Positions 1-12,194 of a stretch of DNA of 64,000 bases are shown in pieces. The DNA comes from Saccharum officinarum (Eukaryota > Streptophyta > Magnoliopsida > Poales > Poaceae). Where the stretch lies: assembly GCA_020631735.1 (NCBI GenBank), contig CM036231.1, positions 7,219,831 through 7,283,830 of the forward strand. Reading direction: 5' to 3'. The position numbers and the translations under genes are program-made. The notes under the pieces are model-generated. The model was not told the DNA's origin. It saw only the letters and a list, made by a program, of their open reading frames with translations, and made no database searches. Numbering within the stretch: the stretch's first letter is position 1; each line of letters starts with the position of its first letter.

Positions 1-1690
1 TTCATTCCTATATTTTATTCATCAAGTATGCCATCGTGGTCATATAAGCATTTCATTTTAAAAGCCTAACTTAATAAGCATGGCGAAGCATACTACTCAT
101 TTGTACATAAAAAAGGTACCAAGGGTGATATCACAATAATCAAGGATGATAATGCAGCAATTTAGTTATCACTCAATTCCTAATTACTTAATGCAATAAA
201 CCATAGTACCAGTGATAAAGATTTGTAAAACTCAAGAAAGGGTTTGAATGCACTGGAGCTTGCCTTGATCAGACGAGACGACTGGTTTCGGCTCAACAAC
301 TCTGACGTCCGGCCCAGAATCCACCGGCGACTGCTCTTCTCCGGAGGCTTGCTCAACAACGTCGACTTCCTCGAAAGCGGGAACTACATGAGCATATGAC
401 ATGTTTCAACATGATGCGGTGATAAACATGATGCTTAATGATGACATGCCACGGTTAACAACTTGAGTACAACTTTCCTTCACGGTACAGTTGCAAGACA
501 AAAGAACCTACTAACTAACAACGATTACTAAAGCAACACTAAAGCTTCTTAAAGAACATGCTACTCCCGAGTTCAACCAAGTAATTAAGGTGCCAAGGAT
601 CATTAAGGGTCAGTGACCCAATGTCATCACTCAATCAAAAGAGCACACAACACTTAAAGTTATTGATTTCACATTTATTTAATCACTTAAATAAATTAAG
701 GCATAAATTAAGAATAAATTAAACTTTATATAATTGAGCTTAAACTTTTTATATATGTTAATCATGGACTAAAACAGTGTCAAAACAAATGTCATGATTT
801 TTGGATTAATATTTTATTTACTAAAATTCCTGGAAGTTGCATTTAACATTTAATTGAGCTAATTAAATAACTCATAAAAAGTAATAAAAATTGGCATTTA
901 ATATTTTTTCTAAATAGTTTACACCTTGAAAAGCTTACACAAAAATTTTCACTATTTTTGGAGCTCTACAAAAATTCTATTGAAATAAACAAATACTACT
1001 ACTATTTATATTTTTGAAAAAAGAAAAACAAAACCGCAGCTCGGGCCGCTTCTCCTCTTCTCCTCCGGCTCGGCCCAGCAACGCGCGCAGCCCACCCGCG
1101 TGCAGTTGCCCGCGCCCGCGCTCGCTCGCGCCCGGCCTAGTGCCACCAGGTCGGCCCAACAGCGCACACGCTCTCTCTCTCTCTCTCGCTGACAGCGCGG
1201 CCCCGCATGTCATCTCCCTCCTTCCTCACTCGTTCTCTCCTCCCGCAGCCCGGCCATGACGGCACGGTGGCCGGCCAGCGACCACGACACCGGTGACCCA
1301 ACCAACCCAACCAACACGGTCTACTCCACACCGCGAACCTCACCGGACCACTCTCACGACTACAGACCCCCTGGAGGTAGCACCTCACTGGCCATGGCGG
1401 CACGGTGGCCGTGGCTCACGGCGTCCCGGCGATACAAGCTAGTAGCGACTAAATTGGAGGCACGATAAGCAACAACAGCTCACCGTGAGTGCAGCGAAGC
1501 AACTAGTAGGCGCTGAGAGGCGGTGGAGATGGCTAGCCACGTGAGGCGGCTCCCTGGCGCTCGGTCACTGGAGATGGGAAAGGAGGCGGCCGTGCGGGTG
1601 ATTAGGGTGAAATTGGTTGGTGCGAGCGGCCGAGGAGGTGTACGGGAGTGAGGCGAACGCGATGATACGATTGCTTTAGCCGGAGACGGC
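1..1690 (-). repeat. Del/Tekay-like gypsy LTR sequence, left part (interrupted)
   Basis: AT-rich sequence (about 400-1010) passes into a GC-rich block (about 1030-1690). It appears to continue on the other side of the solo LTR inserted at 1696, and together the two parts read on the minus strand as one long gypsy-type LTR beginning near 4805. The GC-rich block gives short open frames on both strands, but none resembles a known protein and all are probably chance frames. The far end of the LTR is not visible. The assignment rests on general resemblance to large grass Del/Tekay LTRs and on the terminal palindrome at 4787-4803. Confidence 0.4.
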
Positions 1691-2495
1691 TCAACTGTAA
1701 GGTCCAAATAGGCTAGAGGGGGGGTGAATAGCCTAATTAAAACTTCTACAAGAATTACTTAACCACAAGTTAGTACGAAAGGTGGCGAAGCAAAGGCACT
1801 AGCTCTAACTAATTAAGCAAGCCACCTACACAAGTCTAGTACAAGGCTATTCACTAAAACACAACAACAACTACAAGCTAGAAACAAGAAGTAATACGAA
1901 AGAAGAGCTTCGAGTGATTATACCGCCGTGTAGAGATGAGAAGTACCAATCAATCAATCACACAAAAGAAATCCTCGAGAAGAGAATGACACAAGAATTT
2001 ATTCCGAGGTTCACTTGCTTCCCGGCAAGCTACTCCCCGTTATGGCGATACACCCACTTGTCGGTTCACGAGCTAATCGACTATCAAGAGTCGAGCCCTC
2101 GGCGGGCGCCGCACAACCGCACACAAGATGAGGATCCTCCAAGCCACGAGCTCCACTAGAGTATCCAATTCACGAACTCCCGCGGGGAAGGATCAAGAAC
2201 CTCTTACAACACTTGGTGAGGGCTCCAACAATCTCCAATTGCGAGCTCAATCACCTCCGCTGCTCCAAGCCGTCTACCGTGTCAGGAAACACAGAAGAGT
2301 AACAAGAAATCCGCTGCAACTCGAAGATCAAGTGCCTCTAGAATGCAACTCTCAAGCAATGCACTTGAATCTCACTCAATCTCACTCAAGATGTGCAACT
2401 AAGCAAAGAGATGAGTGGAGGGGTTGTTCTCTAGCTCAAAGGATGTCTCTAGTTCTCAAAAAGTGCAAGAGTTCCCCTCAAACCCCGGCCAACTT

Positions 2496-2504
2496 CTATT
2501 TATA
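2496..2504 (-). promoter_or_regulatory. TATA box of the solo LTR
   Basis: The minus strand reads TATAAATAG. The same 9-mer lies at the corresponding place in the other Sirevirus LTRs of the window (7746, 15935, 24198, 56423), which supports it as the conserved LTR promoter element. Confidence 0.7.
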
Positions 2505-2549
2505 GACGTACCCCTTCGAATATAGCCGTTAGGAACTTAAACAGCCGAA

Positions 2550-2910
2550 GTCACGCTGACCAGACGCGCTGGTCAAACTGACCGGACTCGTCGGTCGCAC
2601 AACGGCTAAATTTCGAAGCACCGACCGGACGCGCTGGTCGCGCAGACCGGACACGCTGGGTACGACTGGACGCACTGGTCCCGTAACTAACCGGACGCGC
2701 TGGTCAAGCCTGAGTAGCGCATAACGAAACAGCGACCGGACGCGCTGTAGAATTGACCAGACGCCATAGTGCCAGCGTCCGGTTTGAGTCCAGTAAGCTC
2801 CCTGAATGACCGGACGCGTCCGGTCGACAGTGACCGGACGCGCTACGCGTCCGATCATCAAACTGAAACAAGCGCAGACGCTGAACGCTGACCGGACGCG
2901 TCCGGTCACC
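2550..2910. repeat. Palindromic CCGGACGCG repeat cluster in U3
   Basis: Irregularly spaced copies of a motif close to ACCGGACGCGCTGGTC. Two copies are perfect 18-bp palindromes, GACCGGACGCGTCCGGTC, at 2808-2825 and 2890-2907. The cluster lies upstream of the TATA box in element orientation, so it belongs to U3. CpG-rich palindromic repeats in the LTR are consistent with what has been described for Sireviruses. Confidence 0.8.
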
Positions 2911-3506
2911 TCTGTGACCTCTGTTCGCCTCCGTTTCTTTTTCCGACTTCCGGCGCAGTAGAAAATAGGCATTTCACTTCCCCAAAAAAGCGCCGAACTC
3001 CACCGCCTTCGCAAATGTGCTAACACCACTAAGTGTACACCACCATGTGCATGTGTGTTAGCATTTCATAAACATTTTTCAAGGCGTTATGTTAGCTCTT
3101 TACTAGATCCTAATGCATATGCTCAAGACAATGATCTAGTGGCACTTGATTCCCGAGCTAACCATGATTGCCCCTCTTGATAGTCGGCTATGTATCCTAA
3201 ACCCGGTCAATCACTTCTCTACTCATCTTAGACCGGCAAAAGGAAAACCCTATGGTTATACCTTTGCCTTGCGCTCTTAGATCCTTCTCTTCCACTTGAT
3301 CATCATGTCCATCACATTATATGCATTTTCACCATGATCATCATTTCATGTCCATGCACCATCTCTTTGTGATCTTGTGGCCACCACTCCTTGCCACATA
3401 CACCATCATCACATGTGTTGCTTATGCCTAACTCAAAATACTTAACACATGGCATTAGCAACTTGGTGTTATTAATTACCAAAACCAAACTTGGGCTTTC
3501 ATCAAC

Positions 3507-4805
3507 GGCGGCAACGGTGAGCGGCGAAGCTAAGCGGCAGTGAAAGCAGAGAAAAGGAAAACGAGAAGAGCGAAGGCGACTGTGCGGCTCACTTAAGTAG
3601 GCGACCAGGGCGCTTGGCGCGGCTGTGGGAAGGCGCGCGCGATGCCGAGCTGGCCAGCTGGGGTACGCGAGAAGGCCATGGAAGCAGCCCGGTGGCTCGC
3701 CGGTGCCCATGCCGCTCGGTGCCCGGCTCTGATTTGTCGGTTACTGTAGCACTCCCCCCCCCAAATTTTTAATTTCAAACTGTTTTTGCCAAATTACTCC
3801 CAAAATCATGTAGTGACTTGAAAAATTCCCAAAGTATGAAATCTTCAGAATTTCAAGCTCTACAAGTTCCATGTTGAAAACTTTTTCAAATTCGAACTGG
3901 ATTTTGAAATTTAAATTTGATATCAAAAGGGGATACTTTTCTGGAATTTGGTAATTTAGAAATTACTTTAAATTTTATATTGAAACTTCAAAAACTCCAA
4001 ACACCAAAGTTGTACATCTAGCCAAGACCTACAACTTTTCTATTCAAACTATTTTCAAATTGTGCTTTTATTTTGAAATTTGAGTTTGGGGATAAAAAGG
4101 GGTCAAATTTGGAATTTGCTTCTTTTCAAAATTGCTCCACATTTTACACTAAAACTTTGAAAACTCTAAACACCAAAGTTGTAGCCCTTGAAAAGATCTA
4201 CAAACTTGGTTTTAAAGTTTTTCCCAAATTTTGCTTAGATTTTGAATTATTTCAAAAGGGGTAAAATCAGGGTTTTGGATTTAGGGTTTTCAGAATAATT
4301 TCAAATTGAAACTTGTTGCTATTTTAGTTGGTGATTATTTAGTGATCACACCATCATCCAAGGGCATCATTGATTCAAGCATCACATGTTTGACCAAATG
4401 CCACTCTTGGTTGACCAAGTTGAGTTTTGAAAATCTTTTAATAATTTCCCCAAATGTGAATTCAAATTCGAATCGCAAAACTCGCGACAAGTTTTGGATT
4501 CCAATTTCAAACTCAAATTTGAAGCTCCATTTTATGAGTTGGACTTGAGTTCATACCCTACACTTGGCAGTAGTGTATAACACAGTCATACACCTCAAAT
4601 CACGCAGGGCATAAACTAAGTATTTGCGGTGACATTCGAAATTAGGGTTTTCGATTCGAGTCACACAACTCAGAAGCACATCCAACCTAAGAATGTAAAC
4701 TCGTTTTAGTTAATGCATATTGTAGTTGACCTAATCATGGATGCTTTGTGGTGCAATATGATGACATGACATATTTTTAGTCTCCATAACACCAGAGGTG
4801 TTACA
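3507..4805 (-). repeat. Del/Tekay-like LTR, right part with 5' terminus
   Basis: This continues the LTR interrupted at 1696-3501. Read on the minus strand it begins TGTAACACCTCTGGTGTTA at 4805. The TAACACC-NNN-GGTGTTA palindrome is typical of the start of many grass Del/Tekay LTRs, and a second copy with a different spacer lies at 57896. The body has the runs of 'caaatttgaaattt' typical of such LTRs. I could not find the matching 5-bp target duplication, because the other end is missing or unrecognised. Confidence 0.5.
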
Positions 4806-5495
4806 ACAACAAAATAATCAAATTTAGCAAACTGATTTCTCACAAGCATATCATCAAACACCTTGTCCGCATAACTAAAACAACCCCTAAAAATAATTCT
4901 GTCAAACCACAAGGTGTCCAAACCTTCCAACAACAATATACTTTCATCAATTAGCTCACTAATACATTAGCCTCATCGTCTTCAACCCACCATATCAAAG
5001 AACACACAAACCATCTTTCATGCCAACTCATCCATACAAGCAACCACTTCACATATGAACCAATAGCAAGCAAGATGGTGACTTAATCAACACAAATGGC
5101 AAGAGAAATACCAAATCAAGAAGGAAAATCGAGATTTAAGTGGAAACCCCTTGCGGGAAAAACCCACGGGCGACAGTGAGACGGTTCCACTATGAGATGA
5201 AGCAATGCACGAAGTGGGAGCTAACAAATGAGTGGAGGCTGCAAATCCCCCACAAATCTCTCTTTTAGTGGTGGATTTGGTGGATCGAAGACCCCCCCTC
5301 TCTCAATCTCCATAACCCTAGCTTTCTCTTCTTCTCTGTTTCTCTCAAGAACAAAACAGAGCACGCACTCAAGTGTGGGAGGCTCAGCTGCCCCCTTTTG
5401 AGCTGTTTTGGTCACTTTTCTAAAGAGTCCTTGTGGTTGTGAGATACTCCAGAAGAGCCCATCTCAATAGGAGCTGCAATCACAAATAATAATCG
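4806..5495. other. Unassigned intergenic sequence
   Basis: No recognisable gene. A short minus-strand frame (4706-4936) spans the LTR junction and is not convincing. The 5100-5470 part (CCCTTGCGGGAAAAACCC, then a pyrimidine-rich stretch) looks like LTR or transposon debris, but I cannot name a family. Confidence 0.3.
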
Positions 5496-5612
5496 TCCTG
5501 TTCGTTTGGCTGATAAGTCATGGCTGAAAGTACTGTTCGCTGATTTGTTGTGAGAGAAAAACATTGCTGAATGAATGGCTGATTTGACTGATAAGCTTAA
5601 GTGAACAGGGCG
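5496..5612. mobile_element. Short MITE (CCTGTTCG...CGAACAGG type)
   Basis: A roughly 117-bp fold-back with ends CGTCCTGTTCG and GTGAACAGGGCG, and internal text 'ggctgataagtcatggctgaaagtactgttcgctgatttgtt'-like in short phrases. Related, more decayed copies occur near 26675-26780 (reverse), 31957-32052, 38218-38265 and 42419-42510. Both sides are flanked by AAT. It is a common non-autonomous grass DNA transposon; the superfamily is uncertain. Confidence 0.65.
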
Positions 5613-6463
5613 AATAACTCTCAACCCGTTTCTGTTCTCACCTTTGTTATTAGTTTAGTTTTACCGCTTCTGTCTAACATAAACATCTTGAAACATGCAC
5701 TTTCCTTTCATGAAAAAATAGTTTTCTATGCTTGTCATTAGCCTTGTGTAAATTAGGAGTTGTGACAAACTATTCTTCCTAATCACAATGATCGGGGGCT
5801 TTGGAACTGTTGCATGGGTAGATGTTAAAGAGTACAAAACCACCCAACCTGACAAGAATACAAGATAGCAGTTGATGGTGTTGATTTGCAGAGTTTAAAG
5901 GTAACCATACTAGATGTAGATGCTTTGTTTATGGAATAATGACCGCAGTGGGCGGTGGGGTAAGTGAAGGACAGGAGACTAGAGAAGAGTCGGGAGGAGT
6001 AGTTTGGAATTTCTCTCTGCTCGTCACGGCCGTGATTTCTGAACAAAGTATAGACTATAAATAACTGCAAGCTAGGTCTATATATTTTTTAAAGGAACTA
6101 GAGTCTATAATTATAGTGTTTTATACTAATTTCGGTCTACTAAAGATATTGCCCACATTGTTACAGACATAATTTTGTATGAAATGGTGTAATTAGGAAC
6201 ACTTGATAAACATATTATGATGGATATAACATTTCCACTTTAATTCATCATGCGCAAGAGTTTACTTCAGTTTGATTTAATTTGTTTGGTGTGGAAAAGC
6301 ACCGAATAAGTCTTTTTAATTACATTGTTTAATACAAAATTTATATACAGTAGCAACGTGCGTGTCAATACTATCTTCCTTTAAATGAATATATACTAGC
6401 TCAATGGGCGCGCTCCGCTGCGCCGGCCCTATTCTCCTACTCTCACATGCATGACTTTGTTGG
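5613..6463. other. AT-rich unassigned sequence; possible Helitron-like start near 6390
   Basis: No gene seen. At 6388-6425 the text 'tatatactagctcaatgg' followed by a GC-rich stretch (gcgcgctccgctgcgcc) resembles the 5' ends of grass rolling-circle elements. I cannot see a matching 3' end, so this is only a hint. Confidence 0.25.
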
Positions 6464-6905
6464 TTCGTGGTTGCTCAAAATGTATTACAGGCAAACAAAT
6501 CTTCGATGCCATGCAAAGTTGCAAATGCAAAAACTGACATAGTACTTGCGTAAAAGACGTTGCACACAGATATAAAAACAGGGTAAGCTTCAGCTTCTAT
6601 AGAAGGCATTCCAGCCGATGCGTTTGAAGGCCAACAGAAATCAATAAAGCATAAGGATGAATAATTCAAACATATATATACCCACTTCGCTCAGTTCTAA
6701 ACTGTTTTGGCCTATGCCACATGGGCACAAACAATAAAACATGAAGATGAAGGAAATGATAAGTTATAGCAGAATAATAATAAAAAGAAAAGGACCAAGC
6801 ACAAACAGAATATAGAAAACAATAATCTTCTCTGGCTGTATTCTAGGGTGCATGGCATCCGCTTTCAGAGCTCAGCATCATGGCATCAAAAAGTCAATGC
6901 ACCAT

Positions 6906-8363
6906 TGTAAGGATCCCTGGTAAGCCTAGAGGGGGGGTGAATAGGCGTATCTAAAAATTTCTACACAAAACTCAAAGTCACTTGTCAGCAACTGTCGGAA
7001 GTCCCCACAGTTTATGTCAGGACTCCCGACGTCGTCAGAAGTCCCGACGTCAGCTGTCAGCAGTTCCGACGCCTACGTGGAATGAACTACAAGTGCTCAA
7101 ATGAACTTTGTGAAGCCAATAACTTACAACCCCACTTCCTAGTGGTAAGATGAAGTTGTCCAAGTGTTTCCTTGCCCTTGGAGCGCCACCAATTTGTAGA
7201 TCAGGACCAAAACCTAAGAAATAGCTTGAGAGAGAGACAACAAAGACCAAATAATCTCAAGTAATCACAACAACAATAAGCACGCGGGACACAAGGATTT
7301 ATCCCGAGGTTCAACTCGCCACTAAGGCTTGTCTACGTCCTCGTTGTTGAGGTGACCACTAAGGTCGGAGTCTCTTTCACCTCCTTGCCTCTCTCAAGCA
7401 ACCACAAAGGTAAACTTGAGTTCTTCACTAGAAAATCAAGGGTAATACAAACTTCCTAAGGTTCTCCCACAGATCGGGAGCTCTTGGGCGACGCCTAGCC
7501 GGCTAGGGTTTCAAGAACCCAAGAGTAACAAACGCAAATCCAACCGGCTTGACGAAGAAATCAAGTGCTCAAGCTTTGAATCAATGTTTTTCTCATCAAA
7601 TCCCTTCTCTCAACTCAATCTCTTGGAAGATTTGAATCTAGGAGCAAAGAGGAGAAGAAAGGGGGAGCTTGAGAGTTAGAGAGCACTTTCACTGAAGGTT
7701 TGGTCGAGTGAAATGAGTTCGTAACGATTAAAAGTGAAGAGATGGCTATTTATACTTGTAGTAGAAATCTAACCGTTCAGATCTTGGGACTGCTGACCTG
7801 TATAGAAAACACTGTTCATACAAGGTCAAAGTCACTGCGCGAAGGCCAACGTCGGGACTCCCGACGTATGTCGAGACTGCTGACAGTCGGGACTGCGGAC
7901 GTACGTCGGGACTGCTGACATACGTCGGGACTTCTGACCGTCGGGACTGCTGACGTACGTCGGGACTGCTGACATACGTCAGGACTTCTGACCGTCGGGA
8001 CTCCCGACGTACGTCGGGACTTCCGATGCCAAAAGTCACTAAAAAATATTCTATGTGCTCGTGAATTGCTAGAGTGTCTTTCTTTAGATTTAGTTTTAAT
8101 ACTTGAGCACTCTATCTTCCTCAAACCAACTAGATTAGCATCCCCCTTTATAGTGCGGCATAGCCTAAACTCAAGATCAAATATCAAATAATTTAAACGC
8201 TTTTGAGTCCATTACCGCGTCATTTTGTAACTCGGGCTCTACCATCTCATGCATTATCCTCATTCTTATTTTGCCTGCTTGTCATCTCGATAAATCTCAT
8301 TAGTCCTCTAATCGTGTGGTCATTATCATCAAAACCCACAAATAGGGCTTGATTGCACTTACA
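6906..8363 (-). repeat. Sirevirus 3' LTR, duplicate copy in left contig
   Basis: 1458 bp, TGTAAGGATCC...GCACTTACA, preceded by ACCAT (6901-6905). It is the same LTR as 15095-16549. The TATA box is at 7746-7754 (minus) and a perfect palindrome CCCGACGTACGTCGGG is at 8003-8018. The PPT (AAAAAGGGGAGAT on the minus strand) follows at 8364-8376. Confidence 0.9.
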
Positions 8364-8882
8364 ATCTCCCCTTTTTGGTGATTGATGACAACACAATTAG
8401 AGCTTACAACAATATTTGAAATGAAACTGAGATTTTCAAATCATGCGTGTAGAGACTCCCCCTAAATATGTGAATAGAGAAATGAATTCTCAAATTGGCA
8501 TAAGAGGCCAAAATTCACATATAGAGTTAAGTGATGGGGCTCCCCTACATCCATGCTTCTGTGGGGTGCTGCACATAGTGTCACAAGAATATACGTGATG
8601 CATATGACAAGTGTGCACATAAGCAACCAAGGCGACGAAAAAGAAAAAAAAAATTGTACCCCCCTCTCATTCTCCCCCTTTAGCAACAAGCACCAAAAAG
8701 TGGAAAAAGAAGGAAGAGGGATACAACAAACTTAACAAATTATGGTCACCAACAGATAAACAAAAACAAGCAGTGACCATAAAGTGCAAGTTCTCTTTTG
8801 ATAAAGCATTTTAAAACACATTATGAACTTTTTGCAAACCTTTTGCCTAGATACTAGTTGATCAAACAAGGTGTGCAACATT

Positions 8883-10415
8883 TCAAACCACATTACGAGA
8901 GTCAAGTATATTTAGTTCACTACGCAAAACACAAAACCTTGACTCGTCGAGAGGCTTAGTGAAGATATCGGCTAGTTGCTTTTCGGTGCTCACATGGCAA
9001 ATTTCGATATCTCCTTTGGTTTCGTGGTCTCTCAAGAAGTGATGTCGGACGTCTATGTGCTTAGTTCTTGAGTGGCTTACGGGATTGTTTGCAAGCTTTA
9101 TGGCACTTTCATTGTCACACAATAATAGGATTTTGGTAAAGCGACATCCAAAATCACGAAGGGTTTGCCTCATCCATAGTTGAGCACAACATGCACCGGC
9201 TGCAACATACTCGGCCTCGGCGGTGGAAAGGGCTACACAATTTTGCTTTTTAGAACTACAAGACACTAGGGACCGTCCAAGGAATTGACACGTCCCTGAA
9301 GTGCTTTTTCGATCTACTTTGCAACCGGCGTAATCGGAATCCGAATACCTAAGTAGATCGAACTTAGAGCCCTTAGGATACCACAAGCCAAGGTTAGGAG
9401 TGTGTACTAAATATCTCAAGATTCTCTTAACGGCCACCAAGTGGCACTCTTTCGGGTTAGCTTGAAATCTAGCACACATGCACACACTAAGCATAATATC
9501 GGGCCTAGATGCACACAAATAGAGTAAAGAGCCGATCATGGAGCGATATACCTTTTGGTCAATGGCTTTCCCTTCCTCATTGAGATCAAGATGTCCATTG
9601 GTTGGCATGGGAGTTTTGATGGGCTTTGCATTCGCCATGTCAAACTTCTTGAGCATATCATGAGTGTACTTTGTTTGGCTAATAAAAGTCCCTTCCTTCA
9701 ATTGCTTGATTTGAAAACCGAGGAAGAACTTCAATTCACCCATCATAGACATCTCAAATCTCTTGGTCATGATCCTACTAAACTCTTCACAAAATTCATG
9801 GTTAGTACTACCAAATATTATGTCATCGACATATATTTGGCACACAAATATATCTTTATTGACTTTACGAGTAAAGAGGGTAGGATCGGCTTTGCCTATT
9901 TCAAAGCCTTGCTTGAGCAAGAATTCCTTAAGGCATTCATACCATGCTCTTGGTGCTTACTTAAGTCCATAGAGCGCCTTTTGGAGTTTGTAGACATGGT
10001 TGGAGAACTTGGGATCTTCAAAACCCGGTGGTTGCTCAACATAGACAAGTTCTTGTATAGGGCCATTGAGGAATGCACTCTTGACATCCATTTGATATAG
10101 CTTGAAGTCATGATGGGCAGCAAAGGCTAGAAGCATTCGGATTGCTTCAAGTCTTGCCACCGGTGCATATGTTTCTTCAAAGTCTAAGCCCTCCACTTGA
10201 GTGAAACCTTGAGCGACCAATCTTGCCTTGTTCCTTGTCACAATGCCATTCTCATCTTGCTTGTTGCGGAAGACCCACTTGGTGCCAATCACGTTTGTCT
10301 CGGGTCTTTCCACCAATGTCCACACTTGGTTTCTCTCGAAGTTGTTCAATTCTTCTTGCATGGCCATCACCCAATCCTCATCCTCAAGTGTCTTTTCTAC
10401 CTTGACTGGTTCCAC
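8883..10415 (-). pseudogene. pol: Sirevirus pol: reverse transcriptase and RNase H, duplicate copy
   Basis: Two minus-strand frames give the RT-RNase H part of a copia polyprotein. 9957-10415 carries the N-terminal RT, with the GTKWVFRNK and [12 protein letters not shown] motifs. 8883-9920 carries the catalytic YVDD, then the RNase H with DNESAIKLANNP, SRTKHIDVRHHF and LADIFTKPLD. They are separated by a nonsense change just after the ALYGLK motif: a TAA stands where the duplicate copy at 18.1 kb has CAA. A one-base substitution, not an indel, causes this break, so the two copies differ by true variants as well as by small indels. Not functional as it stands. Confidence 0.9.
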
Positions 10416-10688
10416 AGGAGAGACAAAAGAGTAATATTAACAAAAATTTGTTAAATGTGAACGTGTCAATACCCCCTTTCGAAGACTCCCTAGAATATTG
10501 TCAGCGGGATGATCTCTTTGAATGGTTTGCTTGAGTCTTGGGTGCTCAATGGCCTCTTGATTATCTTCTAGATTTTCAACTTCTTCTTCAAAGATTGGTT
10601 GCAGGTTCTGTCCTCGAATCGGAGTTAGACTTGCTACTGCTCCTAGAGGGGGTGTGGCACTGTCGCTCCTAGGTGCATCACTGCTGCC

Positions 10689-12194
10689 CTACTGGACTGC
10701 AGCAGGGGTTTGCTCCCCCTCAGCATCAGGTACGTCAGCGGAAACTTCTTCATCAGCAGCTAGGGGAACCACCAAATCAGTGGCTTTATCTTCTTGTGGC
10801 CTTATATCGCCGATAGCTAATTGCTTGATTGCCTCACATGGTGAATCCTCCTTTCCTACAACACTTGCATCAACTTGCTCTACTTGAGAGCCATTAGATT
10901 CATCAAATGTCACATCTACCGCTATTTCAACTCTACCGGAGGTTTTGTTGAAAACACGATAGGCATGCTCATTTGATCCAAAACCAAGAAGAAAACCTTC
11001 ATCAACTTTAGGTGCAAACTTAGAGGTTTTGGGTCTCTTGTTAAGTATGAAACACTTGCACCCAAACACTCTAAAGTAAGACACCTTTGGTCTATTACCG
11101 GTTAGAAGCTCATATGAAGTTTTCTTCAACTTCTTATGTAGGTAGAGGCGATTGATGGCATGACAAGCGGTGTTGACGGCTTCACACCAAAATAAATCCG
11201 AAATCTTGTACTCATCTAGCATTGTCCTTGCCATATCAATGAGTGTCCGATTCTTCCTCTCTACTACACCATTTTGTTGAGGGGTGTATGAAGTTGAAAA
11301 CTCATGCTTGATGCCCTCCTCATCAAGAAACTCCTCAACTTGAGTGTTCTTGAATTCGGTCCCATTGTCACTTCTCATTTTCTTGATGGGGAGACCAAAC
11401 TCCTTTTGAGCTCTTCTAACAAATGTCTTCACCTTGTCCCTGACTTGACACTTATCAAACAAAAAAAAATACCCAAGTGAAACGGGAATAGTCATCAACA
11501 ATAACAAGACCATATTTGTTACCCCCGATACTTACGTAGGCGACCGGTCCAAAGAGGTCCATATGGATGAGCTCCAATGGTTGAGTGGTGGTCATGATGC
11601 TCTTTGGTGGATGAGATACGCCAACTTGCTTTCCAGCTTGACAAGCGCTACATATCCTATCTTTCTCAAAGTGAACATTTGTTAGTCCAAGGATGTGTTC
11701 GTCTTTTTGAAGTTTGGCCAAGTTCTGAAGTTCCTCATCCCAACATGAGCTAGCCGGCGATGCCATAGCCAACCCATGCTAGATTTTGCCACTAAACAAG
11801 TCTCAATATTAGCTTTCTCTTTGTTGAAATCAACTAGGTAGAGCTTATTCTTTAATCGACCCGTAAAGACAATAGAGGAATCCTCCCTTCTAAAGACTTC
11901 CACACCCTTATCCGTAAAGAGACAATTGTAGCCCATCTCACAAAGTTGAGAAACGGATAACAAATTGTAACTCAACGAATCATCATGTAAAACATTTGTA
12001 ATTGAATGCTCAAGGGTTATAGCAACTCTACCGAGACCAAGCACATCCCCCCTAGAATTGTCTCCAAAGACAATATTTTCATTTGAGTCCAACTTTGGGG
12101 AATATGATTGAAACATACTTCTTTCTCCGGTCATATGATTTGTACATCCACTATCAAGCACCCAACTTGATCCACCGGAGGAGTATGCCTGCAA
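10689..12194 (-). pseudogene. pol: Sirevirus pol: integrase and protease, duplicate copy
   Basis: Three overlapping minus-strand frames: 10689-11513 has the integrase core (SDNGTEF, then NGVVERKNRT with the catalytic Glu); 11455-11772 has the zinc-binding N-terminus (CSACQAGKQ) and HMDLFGP; 11682-12194 has the aspartic protease (WVLDSGCTNHMTG) and the GAG-pre-integrase LWHRRLAHVG. Frameshifts at homopolymer runs (near 11470 and 11730) break the frame. The region matches 18995-20720 in the other block, whose breaks fall at different places, which points to sequence error or allelic indels rather than shared decay. Confidence 0.88.

Larger units (their letters stand above)
1691..3506 (-). mobile_element. 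Solo Sirevirus-type LTR with TCAAC target duplication
   Basis: The LTR body is 1696-3501 (1806 bp). On the plus strand it begins TGTAAGGTCCAAATAGG and ends TTGGGCTTTCA, so it has TG...CA ends. It is flanked on both sides by TCAAC (1691-1695 and 3502-3506), a perfect 5-bp target-site duplication. No internal region is present, so it is a solo LTR left by LTR-LTR recombination. The start motif (ggctagagggg..gtgaatagcc) and the end (accaaacttgggctttca) match the LTR at 55512-57476, which is followed by a PPT on its right, so the orientation is minus. The flanking duplication makes the call strong; the Sirevirus assignment is by similarity to that related LTR. Confidence 0.9.

Noticed and set aside
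1014..1707. Several GC-rich ORFs on both strands
   Set aside because: Stop-poor because of GC content, no domains, and inside LTR-like sequence.
4706..4936. A short PPR-like frame (ADKVFDDMLVRN)
   Set aside because: The resemblance covers about a dozen residues, no neighbouring repeat is visible, and the frame crosses the LTR end at 4805.
9555..10100. A 181-aa plus-strand ORF (and its copy at 17783-18280)
   Set aside because: Antisense shadow of the reverse transcriptase.
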